A stretch of 64,000 nucleotides of DNA from Burkholderia latens (GCF_902499045.1 NZ_CABVPL010000023.1:33508-97507); one strand, 5' to 3'. Numbered from the stretch's first letter, positions 17,464 to 27,224 are shown. Numbers and translations: made by a program. Notes: generated by a model from the letters alone, not told the origin.

Positions 17464-18027
17464 ATGCCGATCATCAACACCCAGATCAAACCGTTCAAGG
17501 CAACCGCATACCACAACGGCGACTTCGTGCCCGTGACCGAAGAGAACTTCAAAGGCAAGTGGTCCGTCGTCGTGTTCTACCCGGCCGACTTCACGTTCGT
17601 CTGCCCGACCGAGCTCGGCGACCTCGCCGACCGCTACGACGAATTCCAGAAGCTGGGCGTCGAAATCTACGGCGTGTCGACCGATACGCACTTCACGCAC
17701 AAGGCCTGGCACGACACGTCGGACACGATCGGCAAGATCAAGTACCCGATGATCGGCGACCCGACGCTCACGCTGTCGCGCAATTTCGACGTGCTGATCG
17801 AGGAAGAAGGGATGGCGCTGCGCGGCACGTTCGTGATCAACCCGGAAGGCGAGATCAAGCTGTGCGAAATCCACGACAACGGCATCGGCCGCGACGCAGG
17901 CGAACTGCTGCGCAAGGTGCAGGCCGCGCAATACATCGCGGCGCACCCGGGTGAAGTGTGCCCGGCCAAGTGGACGCCCGGCGCGGAAACGCTGACCCCG
18001 TCGCTCGACCTGATCGGCAAGATCTGA
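17464..18027 (+). CDS. ahpC: alkyl hydroperoxide reductase peroxiredoxin subunit AhpC
   Basis: A 187-residue typical 2-Cys peroxiredoxin of the AhpC/Prx1 class that reduces hydrogen peroxide and organic hydroperoxides. The peroxidatic Cys47 is in FTFVCPTEL, and the resolving Cys is in GEVCPAKW near residue 166. GTFVIN and the C-terminal YF-less tail of the family follow normally. The ATG at 17464 has AAGGA upstream. The companion reductase gene follows 122 bases later. The OxyR-like box in front implies induction by peroxide. Confidence 0.97.
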   Translation: MPIINTQIKPFKATAYHNGDFVPVTEENFKGKWSVVVFYPADFTFVCPTELGDLADRYDEFQKLGVEIYGVSTDTHFTHKAWHDTSDTIGKIKYPMIGDPTLTLSRNFDVLIEEEGMALRGTFVINPEGEIKLCEIHDNGIGRDAGELLRKVQAAQYIAAHPGEVCPAKWTPGAETLTPSLDLIGKI

Positions 18028-18149
18028 CGATCGCACCGCGCGCGCCGCACGGTGCGCGCGTGTCGCGATGCGGGCCGCCTCGCGCGGCCCGCGCCCTCCT
18101 CCGGCACGACGTGCCCGACCCGCCTCATCAATACGGAATCCGAAACGCC

Positions 18150-19748
18150 ATGCTCGACGCCAATCTCAAGAACCAACTGAAAGCGTACCTCGAAAAGATC
18201 ACGCGCCCGATCGAACTCGCCGCATCGATCGACGACAGCGCGAAGTCGCAGGAGCTGCTTGCGCTGCTGAACGAGATTGCGTCGCTGACGTCGCGCGTGA
18301 CCGTGACCGAACGCCGCGACGACGCCGAGCGCAAGCCGTCGTTCTCGATCGGCGAACCGGGCAAGCCGGCCGGCATCCGCTTCGCCGGCATCCCGATGGG
18401 CCATGAATTCACGTCGCTCGTGCTCGCGCTGCTGCAGACGGGCGGCCACCCGATCAAGCTCGACGCCGACGTGATCGAACAGATCCGCGCGCTCGACGGC
18501 GACTACGCGTTCGAAACGTATTTCTCGCTGTCGTGCCAGAACTGCCCGGAAGTCGTGCAGGCGCTGAACGTGATGTCGCTGATCAACCCGCGCATCCGTC
18601 ACGTCGCGATCGACGGCGCGCTGTTCCAGAACGAAGTCGACGCGCGCCAGATCATGGCCGTGCCGACCATGTTCCTGAACGGCGAGTCGTTCGGCCAGGG
18701 CCGCAGCAGCGTGAAGGAAATCCTCGCGAAGCTCGATACGGGCGCGAGCGCGCGTGCCGCGAAGTCGCTCGACAACAAGCCGGTGTTCGACACGCTGATC
18801 GTCGGCGGCGGCCCGGCCGGTGCGGCCGCCGCGATCTACTCGGCGCGCAAGGGCATCGCGACGGGCGTCGTCGCCGAGCGTTTCGGCGGCCAGGTGCTCG
18901 ACACGATGGCGATCGAGAACTTCGTGTCGGTGCAGGAAACCGAAGGTCCGAAGTTCGCGACCGCGCTCGAGCAGCACGTGAAGCAGTACGACGTCGACAT
19001 CATGGACGTGCAGCGCGCGGACGCGCTGATTCCGGGCGACGTGCACCAGATCCGCCTCGCGAACGGCGCGGTGCTGAAGGCAAAGACGATCATTCTCGCG
19101 ACCGGCGCGCGCTGGCGCGAAATCAACGTGCCGGGCGAGCGCGAATACCGCAACCGCGGTGTCGCGTACTGCCCGCACTGCGACGGCCCGCTGTTCAAGG
19201 GCAAGCACGTCGCGGTGGTCGGCGGCGGCAACTCGGGTGTCGAGGCCGCGATCGACCTGGCCGGCATCGTGAAGGAAGTCACGCTGATCGAGTTCGGTGC
19301 GCAACTGCGCGCGGACGAAGTGCTGCAGCGCAAGCTGCGCAGCCTGCCGAACGTGACGATCGTCACGCAGGCGCAGACGACCGAGCTGACCGGCGACGGC
19401 AGCAAGCTGAACGGGCTCGTCTACAAGGATCTGCGCTCCGGTGAAACGAAGCGCGTCGACCTCGAAGGCGTGTTCGTGCAGATCGGCCTGGTGCCGAACA
19501 CCGAATGGCTGAAGGGCACGGTCGAACTGTCGAAGCACGGCGAGATCGTCGTCGATGCGCGCGGTGCGACGTCGGTGCCGGGTGTGTTCGCCGCCGGCGA
19601 CGTGACGACGGTGCCGTTCAAGCAGATCGTGATCGCGGTCGGCGAAGGCGCGAAGGCGTCGCTCGGCGCGTTCGATCACCTGATCCGGCAGGATGCGACG
19701 CCGGCCGCGGCCGACGCGCCGCAGGCCGAAGAAGCGATCGCCGCGTAA
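18150..19748 (+). CDS. ahpF: alkyl hydroperoxide reductase subunit F
   Basis: The flavoprotein transfers electrons from NADH to AhpC. Starting at 18150 the protein has 532 residues, close to the usual 520-530. The N-terminal tandem thioredoxin-fold domain carries the SCQNCPEV disulfide (about residue 130). The thioredoxin-reductase-like part has the FAD-binding [17 protein letters not shown] (about 213), the redox disulfide YCPHCDGP (about 343), the NADH-binding [10 protein letters not shown], and the FAD site GVFAAGDVT. It forms a pair with ahpC and ends at a strong terminator. Confidence 0.97.
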   Translation: MLDANLKNQLKAYLEKITRPIELAASIDDSAKSQELLALLNEIASLTSRVTVTERRDDAERKPSFSIGEPGKPAGIRFAGIPMGHEFTSLVLALLQTGGHPIKLDADVIEQIRALDGDYAFETYFSLSCQNCPEVVQALNVMSLINPRIRHVAIDGALFQNEVDARQIMAVPTMFLNGESFGQGRSSVKEILAKLDTGASARAAKSLDNKPVFDTLIVGGGPAGAAAAIYSARKGIATGVVAERFGGQVLDTMAIENFVSVQETEGPKFATALEQHVKQYDVDIMDVQRADALIPGDVHQIRLANGAVLKAKTIILATGARWREINVPGEREYRNRGVAYCPHCDGPLFKGKHVAVVGGGNSGVEAAIDLAGIVKEVTLIEFGAQLRADEVLQRKLRSLPNVTIVTQAQTTELTGDGSKLNGLVYKDLRSGETKRVDLEGVFVQIGLVPNTEWLKGTVELSKHGEIVVDARGATSVPGVFAAGDVTTVPFKQIVIAVGEGAKASLGAFDHLIRQDATPAAADAPQAEEAIAA

Positions 19749-19782
19749 CGCGCGACGCATCGCACAGGTTCGTCTCTCTTGG

Positions 19783-19818
19783 CCCCGCACGCCCTGGTCG
19801 GCGTGCGGGGTCCTTTTT
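19783..19818 (+). terminator. Rho-independent terminator after ahpF
   Basis: An 11-base perfect stem (CCCCGCACGCC at 19783-19793 with GGCGTGCGGGG at 19800-19810), a six-base loop, and a T-run at 19814-19818. It lies 35 bases after the ahpF stop and also faces the convergent gene ending at 19863. Confidence 0.92.
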
Positions 19819-19862
19819 CATCCGGCGACGAGAGGCACGGCGCGAGCGCGACGCCCGCGTCG

Positions 19863-20654
19863 TCACTGCGCGGCCGCGGGAGCGGGATTCGCCGGCGCGG
19901 GCGCCTTGAAGCTGCTCGACTGCCGGACCAGCTGATCGGTCATCGCGGCGGCAACCGAATTCGCGCCGCCCGACGTGTGCGATCGCTCGGCGCTTGGCGG
20001 CGGCACGTACTGCGGCGGCGGCAACGACGGATCGAGCTTCGCCGATTCGCGCACGAGCGCGGCGGTTTCCGGCGTTTCGGATTTCATCGCGGGCGTTGCC
20101 GCTGCGTGCCGTTCGAGCCCGTCGCGCTTGCGCGGCGCGTGCTGTGGCGGCTGATACGCGTGCTGCGTCGACGGCGTCGCCGTCGCGGTTTGCACCGGCT
20201 GGGCAGGTGGTGCAGGGGGCGCCGATTGAATGGACGGCGCGTTCGCCGGGGTCGAATCCTCGGGCTCGACCGTCACGACATGGACGGTGGGCGGCTTCGT
20301 GACCGGCTTCGCTGCCGGCGGCTGCGCGGCGATCACGGGCGCGACGGCACCGGGGGCCGGTGCCGCGCTCGGGCGCGCCAGCGCCGCGGCGGGCGGCGGC
20401 ACGGCCGCGTGTTGCGGCACGGGGCCGGGCACATGCGCGGAAGGGACTGCGACGCGCGCGGGCGGTGCGATCGCGCCGTGCGCGGTGTGGCCGTCGTCGG
20501 CGGCCGCCACGGTGGCGGCCGGCGGAGCGGAATCGCCGATGCCGGCCTCCGCGATCGCGCGGTGGTCCGCACGCAGCAGCATCACGTAGCCGGTGCCTGC
20601 CGCGGCAACCAGCAATCCGCCGGCAATCATCAAGGTTTTTCGGGTACTGGTCAT
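19863..20654 (-). CDS. Pro/Ala-rich membrane-anchored protein of unknown function
   Basis: A 263-residue protein with one N-terminal transmembrane helix (about residues 8-27) and a long Pro/Ala/Val-rich periplasmic tail. Two more charged pieces, KRDGLERHA and ETAALVRESAKLDPSLP, break the low-complexity sequence. No known domain is recognised. The tail composition recalls TonB-like or cell-wall-spanning linkers, but no TonB C-terminal domain is present. It stands alone, convergent with ahpF, and upstream on the same strand no gene is close enough for a clear operon. Confidence 0.65.
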   Translation of the reverse strand: MTSTRKTLMIAGGLLVAAAGTGYVMLLRADHRAIAEAGIGDSAPPAATVAAADDGHTAHGAIAPPARVAVPSAHVPGPVPQHAAVPPPAAALARPSAAPAPGAVAPVIAAQPPAAKPVTKPPTVHVVTVEPEDSTPANAPSIQSAPPAPPAQPVQTATATPSTQHAYQPPQHAPRKRDGLERHAAATPAMKSETPETAALVRESAKLDPSLPPPQYVPPPSAERSHTSGGANSVAAAMTDQLVRQSSSFKAPAPANPAPAAAQ

Positions 20655-20822
20655 GCTCGCTCACCGATCTTGTCGACGTGAACAAGCCATCATACCTGCG
20701 CATCCGCGCTCGATCCCGCGCGAATACATTTGGTTGCATTGATGGCGACCCAAGGCCGGCGTGCCCGTGAAACGCCGCGCCGCCCTTTCGTCAGACGGTT
20801 CGGCTCGCTCGTGTTCGGTCTG

Positions 20823-21722
20823 TCAGATACAGAAGACCGCCACCGCGATCCCGCCGAACAGCGCCCACTTGACGATGTAGTACACGGTGCGATTCCATGC
20901 CTTCAGCCGCTTGCCGGCCCGGCGGATCGCATACAGATACTTGAACGCACGATTGAGCCCGCCGGTGCGGTCGCCCGTCTCGTTCGGCGACGCGGCCGCG
21001 CGCATCAGCAGTTGCCCGAACGCGTCGTTGATGCGCTGCGCCCATCGATATTTCATCGGCCGGTCGATGTCGCAGAACAGGATCACGCGATCGTGCGCGG
21101 TGCGATTCTCGGCCCAGTGCAGGTAGGTCTCGTCGAACATCACGGCCTCGCCGTCGCGCCATGCGTACGACTCGCCGTCGACGACGATCCGGCACGCGTC
21201 GTCGTTCGGCGTGTCGAGCCCGAGGTGATACCGCAGCGAACCCGCATACGGATCGCGATGCAGCCCGAGCTTGCCGCCCGGCGGCAACTGCGCGAACATC
21301 GCGGCCTTGATCGACGGAATCCGCGACAGGATCGCGACCGTGCGCGGGCACAACGCCTGCGCGGACGGATGCGGCGCGTCGTACCACTTCAGGTAGAAGC
21401 GCTTCCAGCCGTTGCGAAAGAACGAATTGAAGCCGATGTCGTTGTACTCGCCGGATGCCTTGATCCGGCTCGCGTCACGCAGCGCGAGCGCTTCGTCGCG
21501 GATGGTCCGCCATTCGCGCTGCAACGCCGCCAGTTCCGGAAAGTGCCGCGTATCGATAAACGGCGTGGTCGGCACCGACGAGAACGCGTAGGAAAAGCAG
21601 TTCAGCGGGGCGGTGAAGGTCGAGTGGTCGGATAGCTGCCTGAACAGCCGGTGCCGAACCTTGCCGCGCCGGTGCGTGTACGCGACACACGCAATGAACA
21701 CGATCAACAGGACCCACCGCAT
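20823..21722 (-). CDS. aspartyl/asparaginyl beta-hydroxylase family protein, LpxO-like lipid A dioxygenase
   Basis: A 299-residue Fe(II)/2-oxoglutarate dioxygenase. It has an N-terminal membrane helix (residues 2-16), a catalytic domain with the first iron ligands in LHRDPY and the second His in THWAENRT-like context (YLHWAENR), an Arg for 2-oxoglutarate just after, and a C-terminal membrane helix (about 278-297). This arrangement matches LpxO, which hydroxylates the secondary acyl chain of lipid A at the inner membrane. Other members of the family hydroxylate proteins, so LpxO is the favoured rather than certain call. Confidence 0.85.
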   Translation of the reverse strand: MRWVLLIVFIACVAYTHRRGKVRHRLFRQLSDHSTFTAPLNCFSYAFSSVPTTPFIDTRHFPELAALQREWRTIRDEALALRDASRIKASGEYNDIGFNSFFRNGWKRFYLKWYDAPHPSAQALCPRTVAILSRIPSIKAAMFAQLPPGGKLGLHRDPYAGSLRYHLGLDTPNDDACRIVVDGESYAWRDGEAVMFDETYLHWAENRTAHDRVILFCDIDRPMKYRWAQRINDAFGQLLMRAAASPNETGDRTGGLNRAFKYLYAIRRAGKRLKAWNRTVYYIVKWALFGGIAVAVFCI

Positions 21723-21916
21723 CGCTCTTTCCCCCGCAAACGCTTTGCCGGAATTTTAGGTGCGGGGAAAATTTCCTGCACTGAAGCGCAGGCGGTGCGA
21801 TGCGCGCGGCCGGGATGTGGCAAGCACGCGGCTGAACTCGCGCGCACACGCCGACACGCCCGCGCCGACGGGCTTTTCGGCGCCATCGGCACGCATGCGG
21901 CACGCGCGTGCGACGA

Positions 21917-22471
21917 TTATTCCGGAAACGGCAAATCAGTTTGTCCGTCTGCGCGCATATCGAACGTGTTGAGCGTCATCGCGACGAGCGCGTAATAACC
22001 GAGCAGCGCGACGAGGTTCACGACGGTCTCGTGGCCGAAACGGGCGTGCGCGCGCGCGAACGTAGCATCGCTCACGCGCCGCGTGTCGTACAGCTCGGTG
22101 GCGAACGCATGAATCAGCGCATCGTCGTCCGACTCGAACACCGGCTCGACGCCGCGGCGGATCGCATCGGCCGTCGCGGCCGGCACGCCGGCATCGAGCG
22201 CGATCGGATGATGGATGTGCCACTCGGCCTGCGAGCGCCAGCGCGCGGCCGTCACGAGAATCGCGAGCTCCGACAGCCGCAGCGGCAAGCCCGTGCGATA
22301 GCGGCAGAACGCGCCGAGCCGCTGCGCGTGCTGCGCGAGCTCGGGGCTCGCGATCCAGCCGAGGAACGGCCCGTTCAGGTTGCCGCGCGGGCCGCTGAGG
22401 ATTTCGGCGAGCACGGCCTTCTGCTCGTCGGTGGCCGACGCGGGGTCGAACGGAGGCAGTCTGTCTGTCAT
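21917..22471 (-). CDS. carboxymuconolactone decarboxylase family protein
   Basis: A 184-residue protein of the CMD/AhpD fold. The core is RLSELAILVTAARWRSQAEW followed by HIHHPIALDAGV and ALIHAFATEL. It lacks the CxxC of the AhpD-type redox proteins, so peroxidase activity is unlikely. It is the last gene of a six-gene minus-strand operon (27117 to 21917) and lies 25 bases after the aminotransferase. Such CMD-like proteins often accompany catabolic clusters with unknown reaction. The ATG at 22471 has only a weak ribosome-binding site. Confidence 0.85.
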   Translation of the reverse strand: MTDRLPPFDPASATDEQKAVLAEILSGPRGNLNGPFLGWIASPELAQHAQRLGAFCRYRTGLPLRLSELAILVTAARWRSQAEWHIHHPIALDAGVPAATADAIRRGVEPVFESDDDALIHAFATELYDTRRVSDATFARAHARFGHETVVNLVALLGYYALVAMTLNTFDMRADGQTDLPFPE

Positions 22472-22496
22472 GGTGAGGATTCTGTAATGTCGGGGT

Positions 22497-23831
22497 TCAG
22501 GCGCCGGCCGATGCGAGCGCCGCATCGATCGCACCGGACAGCCGTTCGACGATCGTGTCGATCTGCTGCGCGGTGCACACGAACGGCGGCGCGACGAGGA
22601 TGTGATCGCCGTGCACGCCATCGATCGTACCGCCCATCGGATACACCATCAGCCCGCGCTGCATCGCCTCGCGCTTGACCGCCGCATGCAGCTTCAGCGC
22701 GGGATCGAACGTCGCCTTGCTGGCGCGGTCGCGCACGAGTTCGACGCCGACGAACAGCCCGCGGCCGCGCACGTCGCCGACATGCGGATGCGCGGCGTAA
22801 TGCGCGCGCAACGACGCACGCAACTGCTCGCCGCGCGCCTTCACGTTGTCGAGCAGCTTCTCTTCGGCGATCACGCGCTGCACTTCCAGCGCGGCCGCAC
22901 ACGCGGTCGCATGGCCCAGATACGTGTGGCCGTGCTGGAAGAAGCCGGAGCCGTCGACGATCGTCCGGTAGATGCGGTCGCTCACCAGCGTCGCGCCGAT
23001 CGGCTGGTAGCCGGCGCCGAGCCCTTTCGCGATCGTCAGCAGGTCCGGTGCGACGTTGTCCTCGTCGCACGCGAACAGATAACCGGTTCGGCCCATCCCT
23101 GACATGATTTCGTCGAGGATCAGCAGCACGCCGTACTTGTCGCACACCGCGCGAATCTTCTGCAGGTAGGTACGCACCGGCGGCACCGCGCCGGCCGTGG
23201 CGCCGACCACCGTTTCCGCGACGAACGCCGCGACGTTTTCCGCGCCGAGTTCGGCGATCTTCTGCTCGAGTTCGTCGGCGAGCCGCTGCGCATACGCTTC
23301 GTCGGTCTCGCCTGCCGCCTGGTCGCGATACGCGTAGCACGGGCTCACGTGATGCGCTTCGATCAACAACGGCAGGAACGGCTCGCGCCGCCACGCGTTG
23401 CCGCCGATCGCGAGCGCGCCGAGCGTGTTGCCGTGATAGCTCTGGCGGCGCGCGATGAAGTGGCGGCGCTGCGGCTCGCCTTTCTCGACGAAATACTGGC
23501 GCGCGAGCTTCAGCGCGGCTTCGATCGCCTCGGATCCGCCCGATACGAAATACACGTGCTCGAGCCCGGCCGGCGCGGCCTCGACGAGCCGGTCGGCCAG
23601 TTCCTCGGCCACGTCGGTCGTGAAGAACGACGTATGCGCGTACGGCAGCTGCTGCGCCTGCCGCTTGATCGCGTCGATCACGCGCTGGTTGCTGTGGCCG
23701 AGACACGACACGGCCGCACCGCCGCACGCGTCGATATAGCGTTTGCCGGTCGAATCGATGATCTCGATGCCGTCGCCTGCGACGGCGGTGGGCAAGGTCG
23801 TGCGCGGAGCACGATGAAAAACGGTCGTCAT
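22497..23831 (-). CDS. class III (omega) aminotransferase
   Basis: A 444-residue PLP-dependent aminotransferase. The start at 23831 is preferred over an in-frame ATG at 23843 because GAGG lies 6 bases upstream. Family marks include FVSGGSEAIEAALKLAR, RRQSYHGNT, the LILDEIMSGMGRTG segment, and the PLP lysine in TIAKGLGAGYQP. Class III enzymes typically use omega-amino groups (beta-alanine, GABA, diamines, amines) with pyruvate or 2-oxoglutarate. It directly follows the C45 hydrolase (15-base gap), so it may process the amine or beta-amino acid that hydrolase releases. Specificity is not readable from sequence. Confidence 0.92.
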   Translation of the reverse strand: MTTVFHRAPRTTLPTAVAGDGIEIIDSTGKRYIDACGGAAVSCLGHSNQRVIDAIKRQAQQLPYAHTSFFTTDVAEELADRLVEAAPAGLEHVYFVSGGSEAIEAALKLARQYFVEKGEPQRRHFIARRQSYHGNTLGALAIGGNAWRREPFLPLLIEAHHVSPCYAYRDQAAGETDEAYAQRLADELEQKIAELGAENVAAFVAETVVGATAGAVPPVRTYLQKIRAVCDKYGVLLILDEIMSGMGRTGYLFACDEDNVAPDLLTIAKGLGAGYQPIGATLVSDRIYRTIVDGSGFFQHGHTYLGHATACAAALEVQRVIAEEKLLDNVKARGEQLRASLRAHYAAHPHVGDVRGRGLFVGVELVRDRASKATFDPALKLHAAVKREAMQRGLMVYPMGGTIDGVHGDHILVAPPFVCTAQQIDTIVERLSGAIDAALASAGA

Positions 23832-23846
23832 GCGTTGCCTCATGGA

Positions 23847-24896
23847 TCAGGACGCGCGGGGCGCGTGCGCGAACGGCACGATACGTGTCGCGAAGCGCTG
23901 CGTGCCGTGTTGATGGATCGTGAAGTCGATCGCGGTGTCGCGAATCGCGAACACCGCCGTCGCCAGCGTGTTTTCGTCGTCGGGGTCGGCCGGATCGTCG
24001 CGATAGATCGGCAGCCCTTCCGGTGCGCGATCGCCGAGCACGCGCAGCAGCACGGCTTCGTCGAGCGCGCCGATGCCCGGCGTCAGCGCATCGACGCGCC
24101 GCTGGCGATCGCCGGACGACTGCGTGACGATCTGCGCTTCCGCATCGCATCCCGGATGCACGAGATGATTCGCGTGGCCGACGACACGTGCAACGTCTAG
24201 CACCGAACAGCGCGCGACGCTCGCCTCGATGCTCAGAAGCCGCCGATCGCCGGTCGCGCCGAGCGTGTGGTGAAAGCCGCTCGCGCGCGCATGCGTGCGC
24301 AGCACGTCGGCGGCGGCATCGAGCGACGTCGCGTCGAGCACCGCGCGCGCGAGGATCATCCGCGGCACGCCGGCCGCCGGCGTGCGGATCCGCAGGTTGT
24401 TGATCGCCTGTGCGACGCCCGCGCGGTTCGCGGCGAACGTATGGCCGGGCAGCGAGCCTGGGTAATAGAAGCTGATGAAGCCGGGTTTGCCATGCGGCTG
24501 CACGTCGACGAGCAGGCAGCGCTCGCGCAGGTACGGATCGCCGTCCTCGTTGTGCGCGATCCAGCGCGTGCCGTCGGCGCCGCGTGCCGCGAGCGTCGTG
24601 CAGCCGTCCGGCGCGTTGTGGATCAGTTCGCCGCGGCAATTCCACAGGAAGATGTCGTCGGCCGGCCAGCCGACGCCTGCCGCGATTCCGTCCAGTTCCG
24701 CGACGAGCTCGGGATACGCGGCGAGTGCAGCCTGCCGCAGCGTGGCGACGAACGGATGGCCGCGCCAGCGGCGCACGGCCTGCCATGCGCTGCTCTGCTG
24801 CATGTAAGCGTCGAACACGGGGCGGGCAAGTTCGCCGAGACGCACGCCGATGTCGAACGGCGTGCCGGTGATGACGGGGGAAAGGGAAAGCGGCAT
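23847..24896 (-). CDS. C45-family Ntn-hydrolase (acyltransferase/amidohydrolase of the penicillin-AAT type)
   Basis: A 349-residue member of the C45 autoprocessing family, whose best-known members are fungal isopenicillin-N acyltransferase and insect Tan (N-beta-alanyl amine hydrolase). The predicted self-cleavage site is Gly98-Cys99 in NAPDGCTTL, giving a mature beta subunit with Cys99 as nucleophile. HNEDGDPY and FYYPGSLPGHTF are conserved family blocks. No signal peptide is seen, so it acts in the cytoplasm. It sits between a glutamine-type uptake system and an aminotransferase, which suggests hydrolysis of an imported N-acyl amine or amino-acid amide. Substrate unknown. Confidence 0.88.
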   Translation of the reverse strand: MPLSLSPVITGTPFDIGVRLGELARPVFDAYMQQSSAWQAVRRWRGHPFVATLRQAALAAYPELVAELDGIAAGVGWPADDIFLWNCRGELIHNAPDGCTTLAARGADGTRWIAHNEDGDPYLRERCLLVDVQPHGKPGFISFYYPGSLPGHTFAANRAGVAQAINNLRIRTPAAGVPRMILARAVLDATSLDAAADVLRTHARASGFHHTLGATGDRRLLSIEASVARCSVLDVARVVGHANHLVHPGCDAEAQIVTQSSGDRQRRVDALTPGIGALDEAVLLRVLGDRAPEGLPIYRDDPADPDDENTLATAVFAIRDTAIDFTIHQHGTQRFATRIVPFAHAPRAS

Positions 24897-24916
24897 GGCA
24901 GGCGATTCGGTTTCGT

Positions 24917-25645
24917 TCAGGACACGTGTTTCAGGAATTCCCTCAGGCGCGGCGTCGGCGGCCGGTCGATCAGGTCGACCGGATGGCCGTCCTCGGCGAT
25001 GCCGCCCTGATCCATGAACAGCAACCGCGTGCCGACCTGCTTCGCGAAGCCGATCTCGTGCGTGACGACGATCATCGTCATCCCTTCGGTCGCGAGATCC
25101 TGCATCACCTTCAGCACTTCGTGGCGCAACTCCGGATCGAGCGCCGACGTCGGCTCGTCGAACAGCATCAGCCGCGGCCGGATCGCCAGCGCCCGCGCGA
25201 TCGCGACGCGCTGCTGCTGGCCGCCCGACAGTTCCGACGGATAGTGATTCGCGCGCGATTCGAGGCCGACCTTGTCGAGCAGCGCCATCGCCTGATCGCG
25301 CGCGTCGGCACGCGACGCGCCACGCACCTGGATCGGCCCGAACATCACGTTCTCGAGCGCGGTCATTTGCGGGAACAGGTTGAACTGCTGGAAGACCATG
25401 CCAGCTTCGAGCCGGATGTTGCGGATCGTCGACGCGTTGCCGCGCACGCTCTGGCCGTCGACCAGCAGCTCGCCGCCGGTGATCTTCTCGAGCGCGTTGA
25501 TACAGCGCAGCATCGTCGACTTGCCCGAGCCCGACGGGCCGATCACGACCACCACTTCGCCCGCGTCGATCTTCAGGTCGATATGCTTGAGCACCGGCAC
25601 GTGGCCGAAGCTCTTCGACACGTTCTGGAATTCGATCATGCTCAT
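24917..25645 (-). CDS. polar amino acid ABC transporter ATP-binding protein, GlnQ-like
   Basis: A 242-residue ATPase, starting at 25645 in a four-base ATGA overlap with the permease. Walker A is GPSGSGKST, the signature is LSGGQQQRVAIARAL, Walker B is RLMLFDEPTSALD and the H-loop is VVTHE. It is closest to the GlnQ/HisP group. The next gene, C45 hydrolase, starts 20 bases downstream, so transporter and enzymes form one transcript. Confidence 0.96.
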   Translation of the reverse strand: MSMIEFQNVSKSFGHVPVLKHIDLKIDAGEVVVVIGPSGSGKSTMLRCINALEKITGGELLVDGQSVRGNASTIRNIRLEAGMVFQQFNLFPQMTALENVMFGPIQVRGASRADARDQAMALLDKVGLESRANHYPSELSGGQQQRVAIARALAIRPRLMLFDEPTSALDPELRHEVLKVMQDLATEGMTMIVVTHEIGFAKQVGTRLLFMDQGGIAEDGHPVDLIDRPPTPRLREFLKHVS

Positions 25646-26298
25646 AAGATACGCATCCTCTTTTCGACGAGCCGGAGCGTCAGCGTCATCGCGCCGGTCA
25701 GCAGCAGGTAGATGATGGCCACCGCCGTCCAGATCTCGACGGCCTGGAAATTGCCGGCAATGATTTCCTGCCCCTTGCGCGTCAGCTCGCCCACGCCGAT
25801 CACGATGAACAGCGACGTGTCCTTCAGGCTCACGATGCACTGGTTGCCGAGCGGCGGGATCAGCCGCCGGAACGCGAGCGGCCCGACCACCTTCAGCAGC
25901 ACGCGCGGCATCGACAGGCCCATCGCGAGCCCCGCTTCCGTCAGCCCCTTCGGGATCGACAGCAGCGCGCCGCGCACGACTTCCGCGAGATACGCGCCCG
26001 AATTCACCGTGATCGCGATGATCGCGGCCGTCAGGCCGTCGATGCGGATATGCGCGAGCAGCGGCAGCGCGAAGTACAGGAACATCACCTGCACGACGAT
26101 CGGCGTTCCGCGGATCAGTTCAATATAAACCTGTGCGAGCACGTTCATCGCCTTCGGTCCATATGCGCGGAACATGCCCGCGATCATCCCGACGACGAAT
26201 CCGCCCACCAGCCCGAAAAATGCGATGAACACCGTCAACCGGACCCCGTCCATCAGGTCCGGCAGCGCCGCCCAGATCGCCGACCAATCGAAATTCAC
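25642..26298 (-). CDS. polar amino acid ABC transporter permease, GlnP-like
   Basis: A 218-residue membrane protein of the HisMQ family. A GTG start at 26298 is chosen because GGGGAG lies 6 bases ahead; the first residues are then VNFDWSAIW. Several transmembrane segments are clear (about 20-45, 55-80, 85-105, 185-210), and the EAA-type loop is in GALLSIPKGLTEAGLAMGLS. A single permease gene suggests a homodimer, as for GlnP. Confidence 0.94.
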   Translation of the reverse strand: MNFDWSAIWAALPDLMDGVRLTVFIAFFGLVGGFVVGMIAGMFRAYGPKAMNVLAQVYIELIRGTPIVVQVMFLYFALPLLAHIRIDGLTAAIIAITVNSGAYLAEVVRGALLSIPKGLTEAGLAMGLSMPRVLLKVVGPLAFRRLIPPLGNQCIVSLKDTSLFIVIGVGELTRKGQEIIAGNFQAVEIWTAVAIIYLLLTGAMTLTLRLVEKRMRIL

Positions 26299-26364
26299 GT
26301 GTTGCTCCCCGTTCGATTCAAGACCGGCGCGGCCGCCCGGCCGCGCCACGTTGTGCCGTCACGC

Positions 26365-27117
26365 TCACATCTTCGGCGGCTCGGCGCCGAACCACTTCTT
26401 GTAGATCTGCGCGTAGCGGCCGTCGGCCTTGATCTTCACGAGCGACGCATTGACCTTCGGCACGAGCGCACTGCCCTTCGGAAAGCCGATCCCGTACTTG
26501 TCGCCGCTGACCGGCTCGCCCGCGACCTTCACCTTGCCCTTGCCTTCGTTGTTCACGAAGAACAGCACGTTCGGCGTGTCGTGCATCGCCGCGTCGACGC
26601 GGCCGGCCTCGAGCGCGAGGTACGCCTGGTCGATGTTCGGGAACTGGCGGATTTCCTTCGGCTTCAGGTGTGCCTTGATCCAGTCGATCGTCGCGGTGCC
26701 CGTTTTCGCGGCGATGACCTTGCCGTTCAGGTCGTCGATCGACTTGATCGACGTATTGCCGGACTGCACCATCGCCGCAAGCCCGCTGTCGTAATACGGC
26801 GCGGAGAAGTCGATCGCCTTCTTCCGCTCTTCCTTGATCGTCATCCCCGACAGCGCGACGTCGATGTTCTGCGTCTGCAGTGCAGGAATCAGGCCCGCGA
26901 AGTCCATCGGCTGGATCGTGTACTTCCAGCCCTGATCCTTCGCGATCTCGGCCCACAGGTCGAGATCGAAGCCGACGTACTTGTCGCCCTGCTTGAACTC
27001 GAACGGCATGAACGACGTATCGGTCCCGACGACGAGCGTCTTGGTGTCCGCGTGGGCGATGCTGGCGCCGAGCGCGGCAGTGACCGCGACGGCTTTCAGG
27101 AAGGAACGGCGACTCAT
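26365..27117 (-). CDS. periplasmic amino-acid-binding protein, GlnH-like, with Tat-type signal
   Basis: A 250-residue family 3 solute-binding protein. The start at 27117 gives MSRRSFLKAVAV, an exact match to the twin-arginine consensus SRRxFLK, followed by cleavage after SIAHA. Mature sequence is strikingly like E. coli GlnH (TDTSFMPFEFKQGDKYVGFD, DERKKAIDFS-like block, QFPNIDQAYLALE, HDTPN). Glutamine or a close amide is the probable ligand. It is first gene of the glnHPQ-C45-aminotransferase-CMD operon. A folded export through Tat would be unusual for GlnH, which is normally Sec-dependent. Confidence 0.93.
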   Translation of the reverse strand: MSRRSFLKAVAVTAALGASIAHADTKTLVVGTDTSFMPFEFKQGDKYVGFDLDLWAEIAKDQGWKYTIQPMDFAGLIPALQTQNIDVALSGMTIKEERKKAIDFSAPYYDSGLAAMVQSGNTSIKSIDDLNGKVIAAKTGTATIDWIKAHLKPKEIRQFPNIDQAYLALEAGRVDAAMHDTPNVLFFVNNEGKGKVKVAGEPVSGDKYGIGFPKGSALVPKVNASLVKIKADGRYAQIYKKWFGAEPPKM

Positions 27118-27224
27118 GACTTTTCTCCGCATGGTTGAGCGATGTAACCGGCCGGCTGGCCGGGGAACGACGACATCAAGCCGCACCGCAACATGCGATG
27201 TCCAATTAGACCTTAGTGCAACAA

